Source: G963665595 sp963665595
Lineage (GTDB): Bacteria; Actinomycetota; Coriobacteriia; Coriobacteriales; CADBOM01
Assembly: GCA_963665595.2 (NCBI GenBank)
Contig: CAXXJK010000009.1
Span: forward strand, 248,001 to 312,000
Length of the DNA stretch: 64,000 bases
Reading direction: 5' to 3'
Shown here: one piece after another, positions 26,991-34,265 of the stretch
How the letters are laid out: each line of letters begins with the position of its first letter
Position numbering within the stretch: the stretch's first letter is position 1
The notes under the pieces: model-generated
Database searches by the model: none
The model's input: only the letters and a program-made list of their open reading frames with translations
Told to the model about the DNA's origin: nothing
Translations under genes and position numbers: made by a program

Positions 26991-28223
26991 CTATACGTAG
27001 CGCATATCGCGTATTCGATTTGTCTTTTTCTCTGATCGAGGTAACACTCCTAGTGGAACAGCTTTAGGCATGATGGTAAGACCTATGCGACTCTTGAAGA
27101 GCGTGCGCATCGCATTTTCAATCGAAGTAAACGACGACGGTGCCGCTGGTGACTCAAACGAAACAGTCATTTCGTCTTTGCCGTTTATGTGCTCTATGAC
27201 AATCTGGTATTCACTGCTGGCCCCATCGACTAAAGAAATAACCTCTTCTATCTGCGCGGGAAACATGTTGACGCCCTTGACTTTTATCATGTCGTCTGTG
27301 CGGCCAATGATTGTATCGATACGCGTATGAGAGCTACCGCATGCACAAGGCTCTGGGATAATGCGAGAAATATCGCGTGTTCTAAAGCGAATAAGAGGGG
27401 CACCTTCTTTTTTGAGTGTTGTGATAACCAGCTCTCCTACTTCGCCATCAGGAAGATTCTTCCCGGTAACTGGATCGATGATTTCAATATAGAGATAATC
27501 ATCCCAGCAATGAATGCCCTGATTATGTCCACAACTAATTCCGATACCTGGGCCATATATTTCAGTCAAACCATAGATGTCATATAATTCGATCCCCAGT
27601 TCATCCATGATGCGACTGCGCATTTTTTCGCCCCAACGCTCTGAGCCTATCACGCCTTTTTTCAAAGCAATTTTATCTTTTATACTTCGCTGCTCAATTA
27701 CTTCTGCAAGAAGAAGTGCGTAGGAACTCGTGGCACAGATAACCGTAGACTGAAGGTCAACCATCATTTGCAATTGTTTTTCTGTATTGCCCGGCCCCAT
27801 CGGTATGGTCATGGCACCCAGCAATTCAGCACCCAGTTGAAAACCAATCCCCGCCGTCCATAAGCCATAACCCGGAGTAATTTGGATACGATCCAAATCT
27901 GTGATGCCCGCATATTCGTAACAGCGCTTGAACATGATAGCCCAATCTTTGATGTCTTGGGCAGTATAAGGAATAATCACCGGCGTACCCGTTGTACCGG
28001 AAGATGAATGAATGCGAACAATTTTTTCTTCCGGAGCCGCCTGAAGTCCCAGAGGGTATGCATTGCGTAAATCAGCCTTCGTAGTAAACGGCAGTTCGTG
28101 AAATTCTTCAACGGTGCGTATTGAAGCAACGTCAAGATTAAGAAATTTCTGCTCATAAAACATGCTGCGATCTTTGATTGTTGAGAGTAGTTTTACACTA
28201 TCGGCCAATTGTTCGGGTTTCAT
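26991..28223 (-). CDS. Phenylacetate-CoA ligase family protein
   Basis: 410 residues. Adenylate-forming enzyme of the PaaK type that activates an aryl acid to its CoA thioester with ATP. The phosphate loop is SSSGTTGTPVIIPYT (about 73-87), the adenine motif YGLTEIYGPGIG, and the hinge region REG/IGRTDDMIKVKGVNMFP. The N-terminus is somewhat shorter than in typical PaaK (~430 residues). It lies 61 bases after iorB, a pairing known from anaerobes that convert arylpyruvates to aryl-acyl-CoA. It may recycle free phenylacetate or indoleacetate. Symbol paaK is plausible but the substrate is inferred. Confidence 0.85.
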   Translation of the reverse strand: MKPEQLADSVKLLSTIKDRSMFYEQKFLNLDVASIRTVEEFHELPFTTKADLRNAYPLGLQAAPEEKIVRIHSSSGTTGTPVIIPYTAQDIKDWAIMFKRCYEYAGITDLDRIQITPGYGLWTAGIGFQLGAELLGAMTIPMGPGNTEKQLQMMVDLQSTVICATSSYALLLAEVIEQRSIKDKIALKKGVIGSERWGEKMRSRIMDELGIELYDIYGLTEIYGPGIGISCGHNQGIHCWDDYLYIEIIDPVTGKNLPDGEVGELVITTLKKEGAPLIRFRTRDISRIIPEPCACGSSHTRIDTIIGRTDDMIKVKGVNMFPAQIEEVISLVDGASSEYQIVIEHINGKDEMTVSFESPAAPSSFTSIENAMRTLFKSRIGLTIMPKAVPLGVLPRSEKKTNRIRDMRYV

Positions 28224-28284
28224 GAACAGTACCTTTTCTGATACGCTTGATTAACTGTATGTTGACTAGGATAAGGACGTTCAC

Positions 28285-28920
28285 CTAGTAAAAACTTTGT
28301 CCGTATGCCGTGTTGCTCTCTGGTCGTGTGCCCGGCAGATAGCGAGAACCTAAAGAAAATGCCTGTTCGTTTACCGCAAGAAACTGAGGCTTTACCAGAG
28401 AAGCAAGCGCATACTCAATTGATTCTTTTTTCAGAGGTAAAAAATTTGAAGCAAATGCTGCGCCCAGAAGCGATACATTTACCACACGAGACGATGCGCA
28501 AGACCGGCAGATTGCTTCGCAATCAACAATTACGGTACCATCTCTTGCTAAAAGATAATCAATCGCCTCGCGCCCGTTATACTCAGATTGCGCTAGCGAC
28601 GCGTTGACTGGTATCTGCGCCGCTAGCGCCGAAACCACCACACCACTTTTTTTGAGATAAGGTAACGCGCGAACCGCCTCACCGGGCTCAAAAGAAATGA
28701 TAAGATCGGCCGCATGAAGAGGGATCAAGGAAGACGCAATGTTTTCATCAGCATCTGTTGTGAACCGGACATGGCTGACAACACTCCCCCCTCGTTGAGC
28801 CATGCCAATAGTCTCAGCAGCTCTTACAAAACGGTCTTCATAGAGCGCTGCTGTGGCAACCAGTTTGGACGCGAGGACAATTCCTTGCCCTCCAACACCG
28901 GCAAAAATAATATTCATCAC
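28285..28920 (-). CDS. iorB: Indolepyruvate ferredoxin oxidoreductase beta subunit
   Basis: 211 residues. The gamma/beta-type subunit of 2-oxoacid:ferredoxin oxidoreductases, with the N-terminal motif IIFAGVGGQGIVLASKL (residues 4-20) and AETIGMAQRGGSVVSHVRF. With IorA it oxidatively decarboxylates aryl pyruvates from transaminated aromatic amino acids to aryl-acetyl-CoA, reducing ferredoxin. Its start overlaps iorA by 4 bases. Confidence 0.9.
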   Translation of the reverse strand: MMNIIFAGVGGQGIVLASKLVATAALYEDRFVRAAETIGMAQRGGSVVSHVRFTTDADENIASSLIPLHAADLIISFEPGEAVRALPYLKKSGVVVSALAAQIPVNASLAQSEYNGREAIDYLLARDGTVIVDCEAICRSCASSRVVNVSLLGAAFASNFLPLKKESIEYALASLVKPQFLAVNEQAFSLGSRYLPGTRPESNTAYGQSFY

Positions 28921-30884
28921 AGGTCTTCACCCTCACATATAATGGCATCAACCGGACATATCTGCATACAGAGGCCGCAACCGTAGCAGAGCGACTTGTC
29001 GACAATCACCTGTTTCGAATTATCAGAGATAGTACAAACCGTCAGCGCGGGACATCCTATCTCGTCAATACAGGTATGACAATTCGTGCACGAGGATTCG
29101 TCAACGGTTAATCTATTTTTTGGAGGCATAAGTGCGATACAGGGTGATTCGAAGATAACCGCAGATACCTGAGGTGCAGCAACTGCATCATGCACTGCCT
29201 TTTGTGCGCTTGCTTGGTCAAGAGGATCAACGATTATTATCGGATCTACGCCAATGGCAGCCAAAATATCAGGTATTTTAAGCGCATGATTCTGGGCAGC
29301 CGCAGTCTGTGTTGTTTCTTCGACACTACCGGTCATAAGAACACCGGTCCCCGGATGAGGTTGATGACCGGTCATTGCAGTCGTAGAGTTATCAAGAACA
29401 ATAACCGTAATATCAAGCTTGTTATAATGTGCATTGATAATACCGGGGATAGCCGAGGCAAAAAAAGTAGAATCTCCGACAAATGCGATATGAAGCGCGT
29501 CCGGTTCGACAATCTGCATACCTTGAGCAAGAGTAATGCCGGCTCCCATACAAAGACAGGTATCTACCATATCAAGAGGTTGTGCGTTACCAAGAGTATA
29601 ACAACCGATATCACCCATAAAAAATGCCTTGCGTCCCTTAAGCGCCTGCTTCACCGCATAAAATGACCCTCTATGAGGACAACCGGCGCAGAGAATAGGC
29701 GGACGCGACGGAAGATCGGGCTTGTGCGCGATCGCGTCTAGAGAAGCATCAGCATGTTCGCCTGAAGAGGTTTCCTTATTAAAAAATGACTGCAATTGAT
29801 GGCGAATAGATGTAGCATCATTTTCCCCTGCCTCAAATGTATCGTGTGTAAGCTTCCCTCTGATCTTGACATCAAGGTGATGGGCTCCACAAAGAGTAAT
29901 AAGATTTTCTTCGAGGACGGGATCGAGCTCTTCAAACACTAATACCTCTTCAAGGCCACGCAAAAACGTCAAAGCAAGCAGAGCAGGGAACGGATACGGG
30001 GTTGTTATAGTAGCAAATCTATAAGACTCTTCTCTAAATTCTGAGCACGCAAGAGCTTCCCTCACGTAGGCGTTGCTTACACCTCCCGCAAGAATACCTC
30101 GTCGAATCAAACTATCTGTTGGTAGTTCAACTGCTGCAGTCGCATTGCCTTTATAGAGACAAGTCAGTGACTCGGTTTTATCAGTTGCTGCTACGCGCTC
30201 GAGAATGGTATTGAAACGGTAATCTGAAAACTCATCAGCGAGGGAGGCTATTCCCACGTTCATTTGCAAATGTCCGATATATGAACGTTGTGGAAATATC
30301 ACCCATTTAGGGTCTCGAATAAACCCCTCAACAGGATAGGGAACGTAATCAAAATCAAGGCTCATCGATATACGACTATGGCAGATGCGAGTTGTTGGCC
30401 GCATAATAACAGGCGTATTGTAGCGTTCAGAAATCGAATAGGCATCCAACATCATGCTGAAAGCTTCTTCAGGTGTCGTAGGGTCGAAAACCGGTATCTT
30501 TGAAAATTTGCCGTAGAGTCTGGTGTCTTGTTCTGTTTGAGAAGAGATAGGCCCCGGATCGTCAGCCACAAGCACAACCATGCCGCCCTTGATACCGATA
30601 TACGAAAGACTCATCAACGGATCAGAGGCAACATTCATCCCCACTTGCTTCATGGTGACAAGCGTCCGAGCTCCTGCATAACTTGCTCCCGCAGCAACTT
30701 CAAGCGCAACTTTCTCATTTGTCGACCACTCAACGTGAACTAGGCCAGGATTATGACGGGCAACCGTTTCGAGCACTTCAGTCGAAGGAGTTCCGGGGTA
30801 TCCCGTTACCACGGTTACTCCTGCATTGAGCGCACCAAACGCAATGGCTTCGTTTCCCATCAGAATTCTCATGTCATGGTTCAT
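28917..30884 (-). CDS. iorA: Indolepyruvate ferredoxin oxidoreductase alpha subunit
   Basis: 655 residues from ATG 30884 (AAGGGCGG upstream). The N-terminal pyrimidine-binding domain has GNEAIAFGALNAGVTVVTGY and PGTPSTEVLE. The TPP pyrophosphate domain has CAGCPHRGSFYAVK, then GDIGCYTLGNAQP and VGDSTFFASAIPG. The C-terminus carries a ferredoxin-like module with cysteine groups CTNCHTC and CYGCGLCMQICP for two 4Fe-4S clusters, as in true IorA. Co-transcribed with iorB and the CoA ligase. Likely supports fermentative use of aromatic amino acids in an anaerobe. Confidence 0.93.
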   Translation of the reverse strand: MNHDMRILMGNEAIAFGALNAGVTVVTGYPGTPSTEVLETVARHNPGLVHVEWSTNEKVALEVAAGASYAGARTLVTMKQVGMNVASDPLMSLSYIGIKGGMVVLVADDPGPISSQTEQDTRLYGKFSKIPVFDPTTPEEAFSMMLDAYSISERYNTPVIMRPTTRICHSRISMSLDFDYVPYPVEGFIRDPKWVIFPQRSYIGHLQMNVGIASLADEFSDYRFNTILERVAATDKTESLTCLYKGNATAAVELPTDSLIRRGILAGGVSNAYVREALACSEFREESYRFATITTPYPFPALLALTFLRGLEEVLVFEELDPVLEENLITLCGAHHLDVKIRGKLTHDTFEAGENDATSIRHQLQSFFNKETSSGEHADASLDAIAHKPDLPSRPPILCAGCPHRGSFYAVKQALKGRKAFFMGDIGCYTLGNAQPLDMVDTCLCMGAGITLAQGMQIVEPDALHIAFVGDSTFFASAIPGIINAHYNKLDITVIVLDNSTTAMTGHQPHPGTGVLMTGSVEETTQTAAAQNHALKIPDILAAIGVDPIIIVDPLDQASAQKAVHDAVAAPQVSAVIFESPCIALMPPKNRLTVDESSCTNCHTCIDEIGCPALTVCTISDNSKQVIVDKSLCYGCGLCMQICPVDAIICEGEDL

Positions 30885-30983
30885 GTTCGACCGCCCTTTG
30901 CGTAACATCTACTATAATTTCTTGTCGCACATCTACTGGCGCTGAGCCGATTTACCGAAATAGTCACAGCGCCCACATCCGCC

Positions 30984-31037
30984 TATCCCACAACATACGA
31001 AGACCGTTAAACAACGGTCTTCGTATGTTGTGGGATA
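30984..31037. repeat. Perfect 25-bp inverted repeat between thioesterase and iorA
   Basis: Arms 30984-31008 and 31013-31037 are exact complements with a four-base AAAC loop. It starts 14 bases after the thioesterase stop (minus strand) and about 100 bases before the iorA start. Neither side has a U-tract, so if it terminates transcription it does so without the usual tail. Unrelated in sequence to the 22-bp hairpin at 56.3 kb. Confidence 0.85.
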
Positions 31038-31051
31038 CCAGTGATAGATGT

Positions 31052-31468
31052 CTACGAAGTACGATACCCCGTGCAATTTGCCTTTGCAATAAGACGCCCC
31101 GTCTCATCAGTGATACTCGTGGTAAAGAACACGATAGTACGTCCTATTTTATCGGCTTTTGATTCAGCTACTATATGTGTTCCTCTTGCAGTGCTAATGA
31201 AATTGATGTCGACATTCAGAGCCACTGTTTTACAACCAGATGAATTGCTCGCAACCGCATAAGCAAAATCAGCCAATGTAAATAAAGCTCCACCCATCAA
31301 AGTACCATTTGCATTCATATGAAAAGGATCTACATCAAATGCCACACGCGCATAGTCAAGGCCAACTTCTTCAATAACTGCGTTAAGACGATCAGTGGCA
31401 AAACGGTCAGCAGCAAAAAACGCGCGCGCTTCTTCTAGGGTGAAAACAGTATGTTCTCCATCCGACAT
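31052..31468 (-). CDS. PaaI family hotdog thioesterase
   Basis: 138 residues. Hotdog fold with the PaaI segment NANGTLMGGALFTLADFAYAV (split here as NANGTLMGGALFTLAD and FAYAV), the helix that binds acyl-CoA. The later strand VDINFISTARGTHIVAES is also typical. It hydrolyses acyl- or aryl-CoA thioesters. Nearness to paaK/iorAB suggests aryl-CoA substrates, but it is separated from them by a strong hairpin and belongs with degV (8-base gap). Confidence 0.85.
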   Translation of the reverse strand: MSDGEHTVFTLEEARAFFAADRFATDRLNAVIEEVGLDYARVAFDVDPFHMNANGTLMGGALFTLADFAYAVASNSSGCKTVALNVDINFISTARGTHIVAESKADKIGRTIVFFTTSITDETGRLIAKANCTGYRTS

Positions 31469-31476
31469 GATGCTTT

Positions 31477-32355
31477 CTATCGATGCGTCGCCAGAAAGAA
31501 AAGGGCGATGGTGCCAGGGCCAGAATGTGCGCCAATTACTGGATCAACATAATTGATTACAAAGTTCTTGACACCAAGACGTTGTTTGATCTGATCGCGC
31601 ATGTATTCCGCGTCATCAAGACAATCGCCATGACCAATAAAAACCATCTGCTCTTCGACAGGTTGAAGAGCAGTCTGTTCCATTGCATCCACCAGTGCGT
31701 CGAGCGAGCGACGACGTCCCCGTGTTTTGCTTACGTTGATAAGACGTCCCTCATTGTCCACATGCAAGATCGGTTTAATGCTCAACAATGTGCCAGCGAT
31801 AGCAGTGGTTTTGCTTACTCGCCCGCCACGTTCCAAGAAATGCAGATCATCTACGGTAAACCAATGTGCAAAATTCAATCGATTTTCAATCAACCATGCA
31901 TATGTTTCCTCTATTGTTTTACCTTCAGAGCGAAGTTTTGCTGCATAATAGACCATCAATCCTTCGCCACCAGCAGCACAGAGGGAATCGATAGTATAAA
32001 ACTTCCTCTGAGGATATTCGCTCTTTTGTAAAGCTTCCATAAACGTGCTCTCCGATTGGAAATTTCCTGAGAGCGCCGATGAAAAACCAATATAGAGAAT
32101 ATCTTTTCCTGCATCAAAAAGTTCGCGTGCTTTCTCTTCGACTGAACTAAGCGGCGCAAGGGATGTTGTAAATGCTTTCTCATCTCTCATCATGTCATAG
32201 AATTGCTTTATATTAACGGATTTCCCATCAACATAACTCTCATATACTTTGCCGTCAGCAATGATCTGCAGGTTTGCGATGCCTGCAATATTGAGTTCCT
32301 CGATCTGCTCCGTTGTGAGATCAGAAGTCGAGTCAGTGATAATCTCGAAGCCCAT
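31477..32355 (-). CDS. DegV family fatty-acid-binding protein
   Basis: 292 residues. The N-terminal signature IITDSTSDLTTEQIEELNI and the segment TTSLAPLSSVEEKARELFDAG are typical of DegV/FakB proteins, which bind a fatty acid and, where FakA is present, present it for phosphorylation. GGRVSKTTAIAGTLLSIKPIL is the second family hallmark (about 178-198). No fakA is in the window. Paired with the thioesterase downstream; upstream 142 bases hold no gene. Confidence 0.9.
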   Translation of the reverse strand: MGFEIITDSTSDLTTEQIEELNIAGIANLQIIADGKVYESYVDGKSVNIKQFYDMMRDEKAFTTSLAPLSSVEEKARELFDAGKDILYIGFSSALSGNFQSESTFMEALQKSEYPQRKFYTIDSLCAAGGEGLMVYYAAKLRSEGKTIEETYAWLIENRLNFAHWFTVDDLHFLERGGRVSKTTAIAGTLLSIKPILHVDNEGRLINVSKTRGRRRSLDALVDAMEQTALQPVEEQMVFIGHGDCLDDAEYMRDQIKQRLGVKNFVINYVDPVIGAHSGPGTIALFFLATHR

Positions 32356-32497
32356 GGGCTTACCTCCCTGTCGATACCAAGAACCTACTCGTAACCATCA
32401 GATTTACCTGATAGAAGATCTATATAAGTATAAGATATATCAAAGAAAAACGGTGAACAATATCGGTTTTATGTGCAGGTATGCAGACGGTGCCCAT

Positions 32498-32941
32498 CTA
32501 TCGTCCACTGCTACCAAATCCTCCCGTACCGCGATCAGTTTCCTCAAGAGAGTCAACGAGATTAAATGTGATGCGGGGCAAACGCTCAACTACCAACTGT
32601 GCGACACGATCGCCTTTGTTTATCTTACAAGGAGTATAAAAGTCATAGTTAATAAGAAGGACTGTAAGTTCTTCTCCGGGAGCAACGGCAACCGGTGCAG
32701 GAGAGTCAAAAACGGCCACCCCTTGTTTTGCGGCAAGACCACTGCGCGATTGAACGACAGCGCGATACCCAGATGGCACCTCTAAAGAGATGCCTAAACG
32801 CAATCGAACGCGCTCGCCCGGCAGGATGGTTTTTTCTTCCGCGCTATAAAGATCAAGACCATTGTCTGTTTCGTGCGCATAAGAAGGTATAGGAATTTCT
32901 GTGTCTATTCGGTGCAACAGGCACGTCACTTGTTCTGACAT
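32498..32941 (-). CDS. dut: dUTPase lacking motif III (subunit A of a tandem pair)
   Basis: 147 residues. Trimeric dUTPase fold: dUTP to dUMP and pyrophosphate. Motif I TDNGLDLYSA (25-34, Asp30), motif II QSRSGLAAKQG (64-74), motif IV GDRVAQL (110-116) and the glycine-rich motif V RGTGGFGSSGR (137-147) are all intact. Motif III, normally G-x-I-D-x-x-Y-R-G-E with the catalytic Asp and base-selecting Tyr, is absent: the same place reads VFDSPAPVAVAPGEELTV. No frameshift explains this; the frame is clean. The upstream overlapping gene (16 bases) has motif III but lacks I, II and V. Complementary active sites in a heterotrimer are the simplest reading. Confidence 0.85.
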   Translation of the reverse strand: MSEQVTCLLHRIDTEIPIPSYAHETDNGLDLYSAEEKTILPGERVRLRLGISLEVPSGYRAVVQSRSGLAAKQGVAVFDSPAPVAVAPGEELTVLLINYDFYTPCKINKGDRVAQLVVERLPRITFNLVDSLEETDRGTGGFGSSGR

Positions 32942-33363
32942 ATTGAAGACTCCATTTCGATGCTGATGGTTGAACGAATCGACATATGCGCGATCTCCTC
33001 ACCCTGATGTATAGTTAAGGGGGTAGCACTGTTACAGTTCTGAAGAATAACCTTGATTTCACCACGATACTGACAGTCGATCAGCCCCGGGGCATTAACG
33101 CAAAGGAAGCCTTGATCTGCAAGGCTTGATGCTATGGTAACAAACCCAGCAAAACTAACAGAAATCGCAAAGAATAACCCGGTAGGTATCAAACATCGTT
33201 CGCCCGGTCGCACTATTGTCGATGTCGTCGCCTTAAGGGGAAACGGGTTTGTCCATATATGGGTCGGATAATATACGCGAGCATCGTTTGAAATAAAGAA
33301 GTCAACTTGAGAAGAGTCGTTATAACCCTCGTTTGATGAATAGATCAAGATATCAGCCCTCAT
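32926..33363 (-). CDS. dUTPase-like protein retaining only motifs III and IV (subunit B)
   Basis: 145 residues. The body aligns with dUTPase: RPGERCLIPTGLFFAI (52-67), then NAPGLIDCQYRGEIKVIL (90-107) with catalytic-type Asp96 and Tyr99, and GEEIAHMSI (121-129) as motif IV. The position of motif I reads THIWTNPFPLKAT without the Asp, motif II is reduced to ASSLADQGF (78-86, no Arg-Ser-Gly), and there is no C-terminal glycine-rich motif V. It overlaps nrdR by 11 bases upstream and the motif-III-less dUTPase by 16 bases downstream. Alone it should be inactive. Alternatively it could be a nucleotide-binding regulator. Confidence 0.75.
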   Translation of the reverse strand: MRADILIYSSNEGYNDSSQVDFFISNDARVYYPTHIWTNPFPLKATTSTIVRPGERCLIPTGLFFAISVSFAGFVTIASSLADQGFLCVNAPGLIDCQYRGEIKVILQNCNSATPLTIHQGEEIAHMSIRSTISIEMESSICQNK

Positions 33364-33805
33364 TCATACCAGTGAGCGCTGCTGTAAACTCACCTATATC
33401 TTTAAAATCTTTATATACTGAGGCGAAACGAATATATGCTATATCGTCAACAGAGCGCAATCGGTCAAGAACCATATCCCCCAGAACATTCGATTCAACT
33501 TCAGTAGTGTTCGATGCTCGTAGATGATTTTCTATATCATTAATAATCTCATTAAGCCGAGCAACAGGAACATCACGCTTTGCCGTTGCAATCATGAGAC
33601 CTCGCAGAAGTTTGTTGCGATCGAAAGGTTCTGCACTTTTATCTTGTTTCAATACGATAAGCGGCGTTTCATTTAAACGTTCATACGTAGTAAAACGATA
33701 ACCGCAAGCCAGACACTCTCTTCTCCTACGGATTGAAGTTCCCTCCTCAACCGAACGAGAGTCAATGACCTTTGATTCGCCAGTACCACATGATGGACAA
33801 TTCAT
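33353..33805 (-). CDS. nrdR: Transcriptional repressor NrdR
   Basis: 150 residues from ATG 33805; homology starts MNCPSCGTGESKVIDSR, and an ATG five codons earlier is less likely. Zinc ribbon CPSC...CLACGYRFTTYER (3-40) followed by the ATP-cone (about 49-139), which senses ATP/dATP. NrdR represses ribonucleotide reductase genes when dATP is high. Overlap with the two dUTPase-like genes links dNTP balance and dUTP removal in one transcript. No NrdR box was seen in front of it. Confidence 0.95.
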   Translation of the reverse strand: MNCPSCGTGESKVIDSRSVEEGTSIRRRRECLACGYRFTTYERLNETPLIVLKQDKSAEPFDRNKLLRGLMIATAKRDVPVARLNEIINDIENHLRASNTTEVESNVLGDMVLDRLRSVDDIAYIRFASVYKDFKDIGEFTAALTGMNEG

Positions 33806-33877
33806 AGCGCCCCTTTCCAAGTATAGGAAAAAGTATAGCCCAGAATCGTCCTTCTCTCATGGCATTTTCACGAAACG

Positions 33878-34045
33878 CTAAAGAACGAAGAACATCAAGG
33901 TGGTTAACAATCCCGTCATAAGCGAAATCATAACAGCAATGAAGCGTGCGTCACGGCGCGTTACCTCCCCGTAAGAAACGCCTTTGACCTGAGATGGGTT
34001 CAACAAACCAAGGATCCCCGCATCTTTATTGTATTCGTTATACAT
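33878..34045 (-). CDS. SOS-controlled 55-residue tail-anchored membrane protein
   Basis: 55 residues from ATG 34045, fixed by a near-perfect AAGGAGG at good spacing; an in-frame start 15 codons upstream would run into the SOS boxes and is rejected. A polar N-terminal half (MYNEYNKDAGILGLLNPSQ) is followed by basic residues (TRRDAR) and one membrane segment (about 35-55) ending at the C-terminus. This predicts a cytoplasmic N-terminus and nothing outside. Its promoter overlaps two LexA boxes. Divergent neighbours of lexA in other bacteria (yneA, divS, chiZ) stop division during SOS; those carry LysM or larger domains, which are absent here. No homologue recognised. Confidence 0.8.
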   Translation of the reverse strand: MYNEYNKDAGILGLLNPSQVKGVSYGEVTRRDARFIAVMISLMTGLLTTLMFFVL

Positions 34046-34120
34046 AGCAATAACCTCCTTGAATATTCCGTCTGCGCTAGTTAACACCATGACCCGGACA
34101 CAAATCGCTTACACATTACA

Positions 34121-34149
34121 CGAACATATGTTTTACGAACATCTGTTCG
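34121..34149. promoter_or_regulatory. Tandem LexA (SOS) boxes of the 55-residue protein gene
   Basis: CGAACATATGTTTT (34121-34134) and CGAACATCTGTTCG (34136-34149), one base apart. Both fit the Gram-positive/actinobacterial SOS consensus CGAAC-N4-GTTYG; the second is a perfect palindrome. They lie just downstream of the leftward -10 box, over the expected transcription start. Confidence 0.92.
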
Positions 34150-34154
34150 CATAT

Positions 34155-34182
34155 ACTATACTAGTTTTGTCGATTAATGCAA
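34155..34182 (-). promoter_or_regulatory. Leftward promoter of the 55-residue protein gene
   Basis: Minus-strand TTGCAT (34177-34182) and TATAGT (34155-34160) with 16-base spacing. The start would be near 34148, inside the palindromic LexA box, so LexA should block it. Confidence 0.6.
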
Positions 34183-34190
34183 TAAAAATA

Positions 34191-34204
34191 CGAACATTTG
34201 TTTG
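34191..34204. promoter_or_regulatory. LexA box of lexA
   Basis: CGAACATTTGTTTG, a third SOS box. It overlaps the first bases of the lexA -35 element (34202-34207), giving autoregulation. Confidence 0.9.
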
Positions 34205-34230
34205 AATTTATTTTGAATATGAGATATAAT
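34202..34230 (+). promoter_or_regulatory. lexA promoter
   Basis: TTGAAT (34202-34207) and perfect TATAAT (34225-34230) with 17-base spacing. The start is about 30 bases before the lexA ATG. Confidence 0.75.
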
Positions 34231-34265
34231 TTTGATACAGTAATCAAGAATACGATGGAGGGGTC

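Noticed and set aside
33878..34090. Longer start (70 residues) for the small SOS protein
   Set aside because: The strong AAGGAGG sits inside that extension, directly before the ATG at 34045, which marks the shorter form as the real one.
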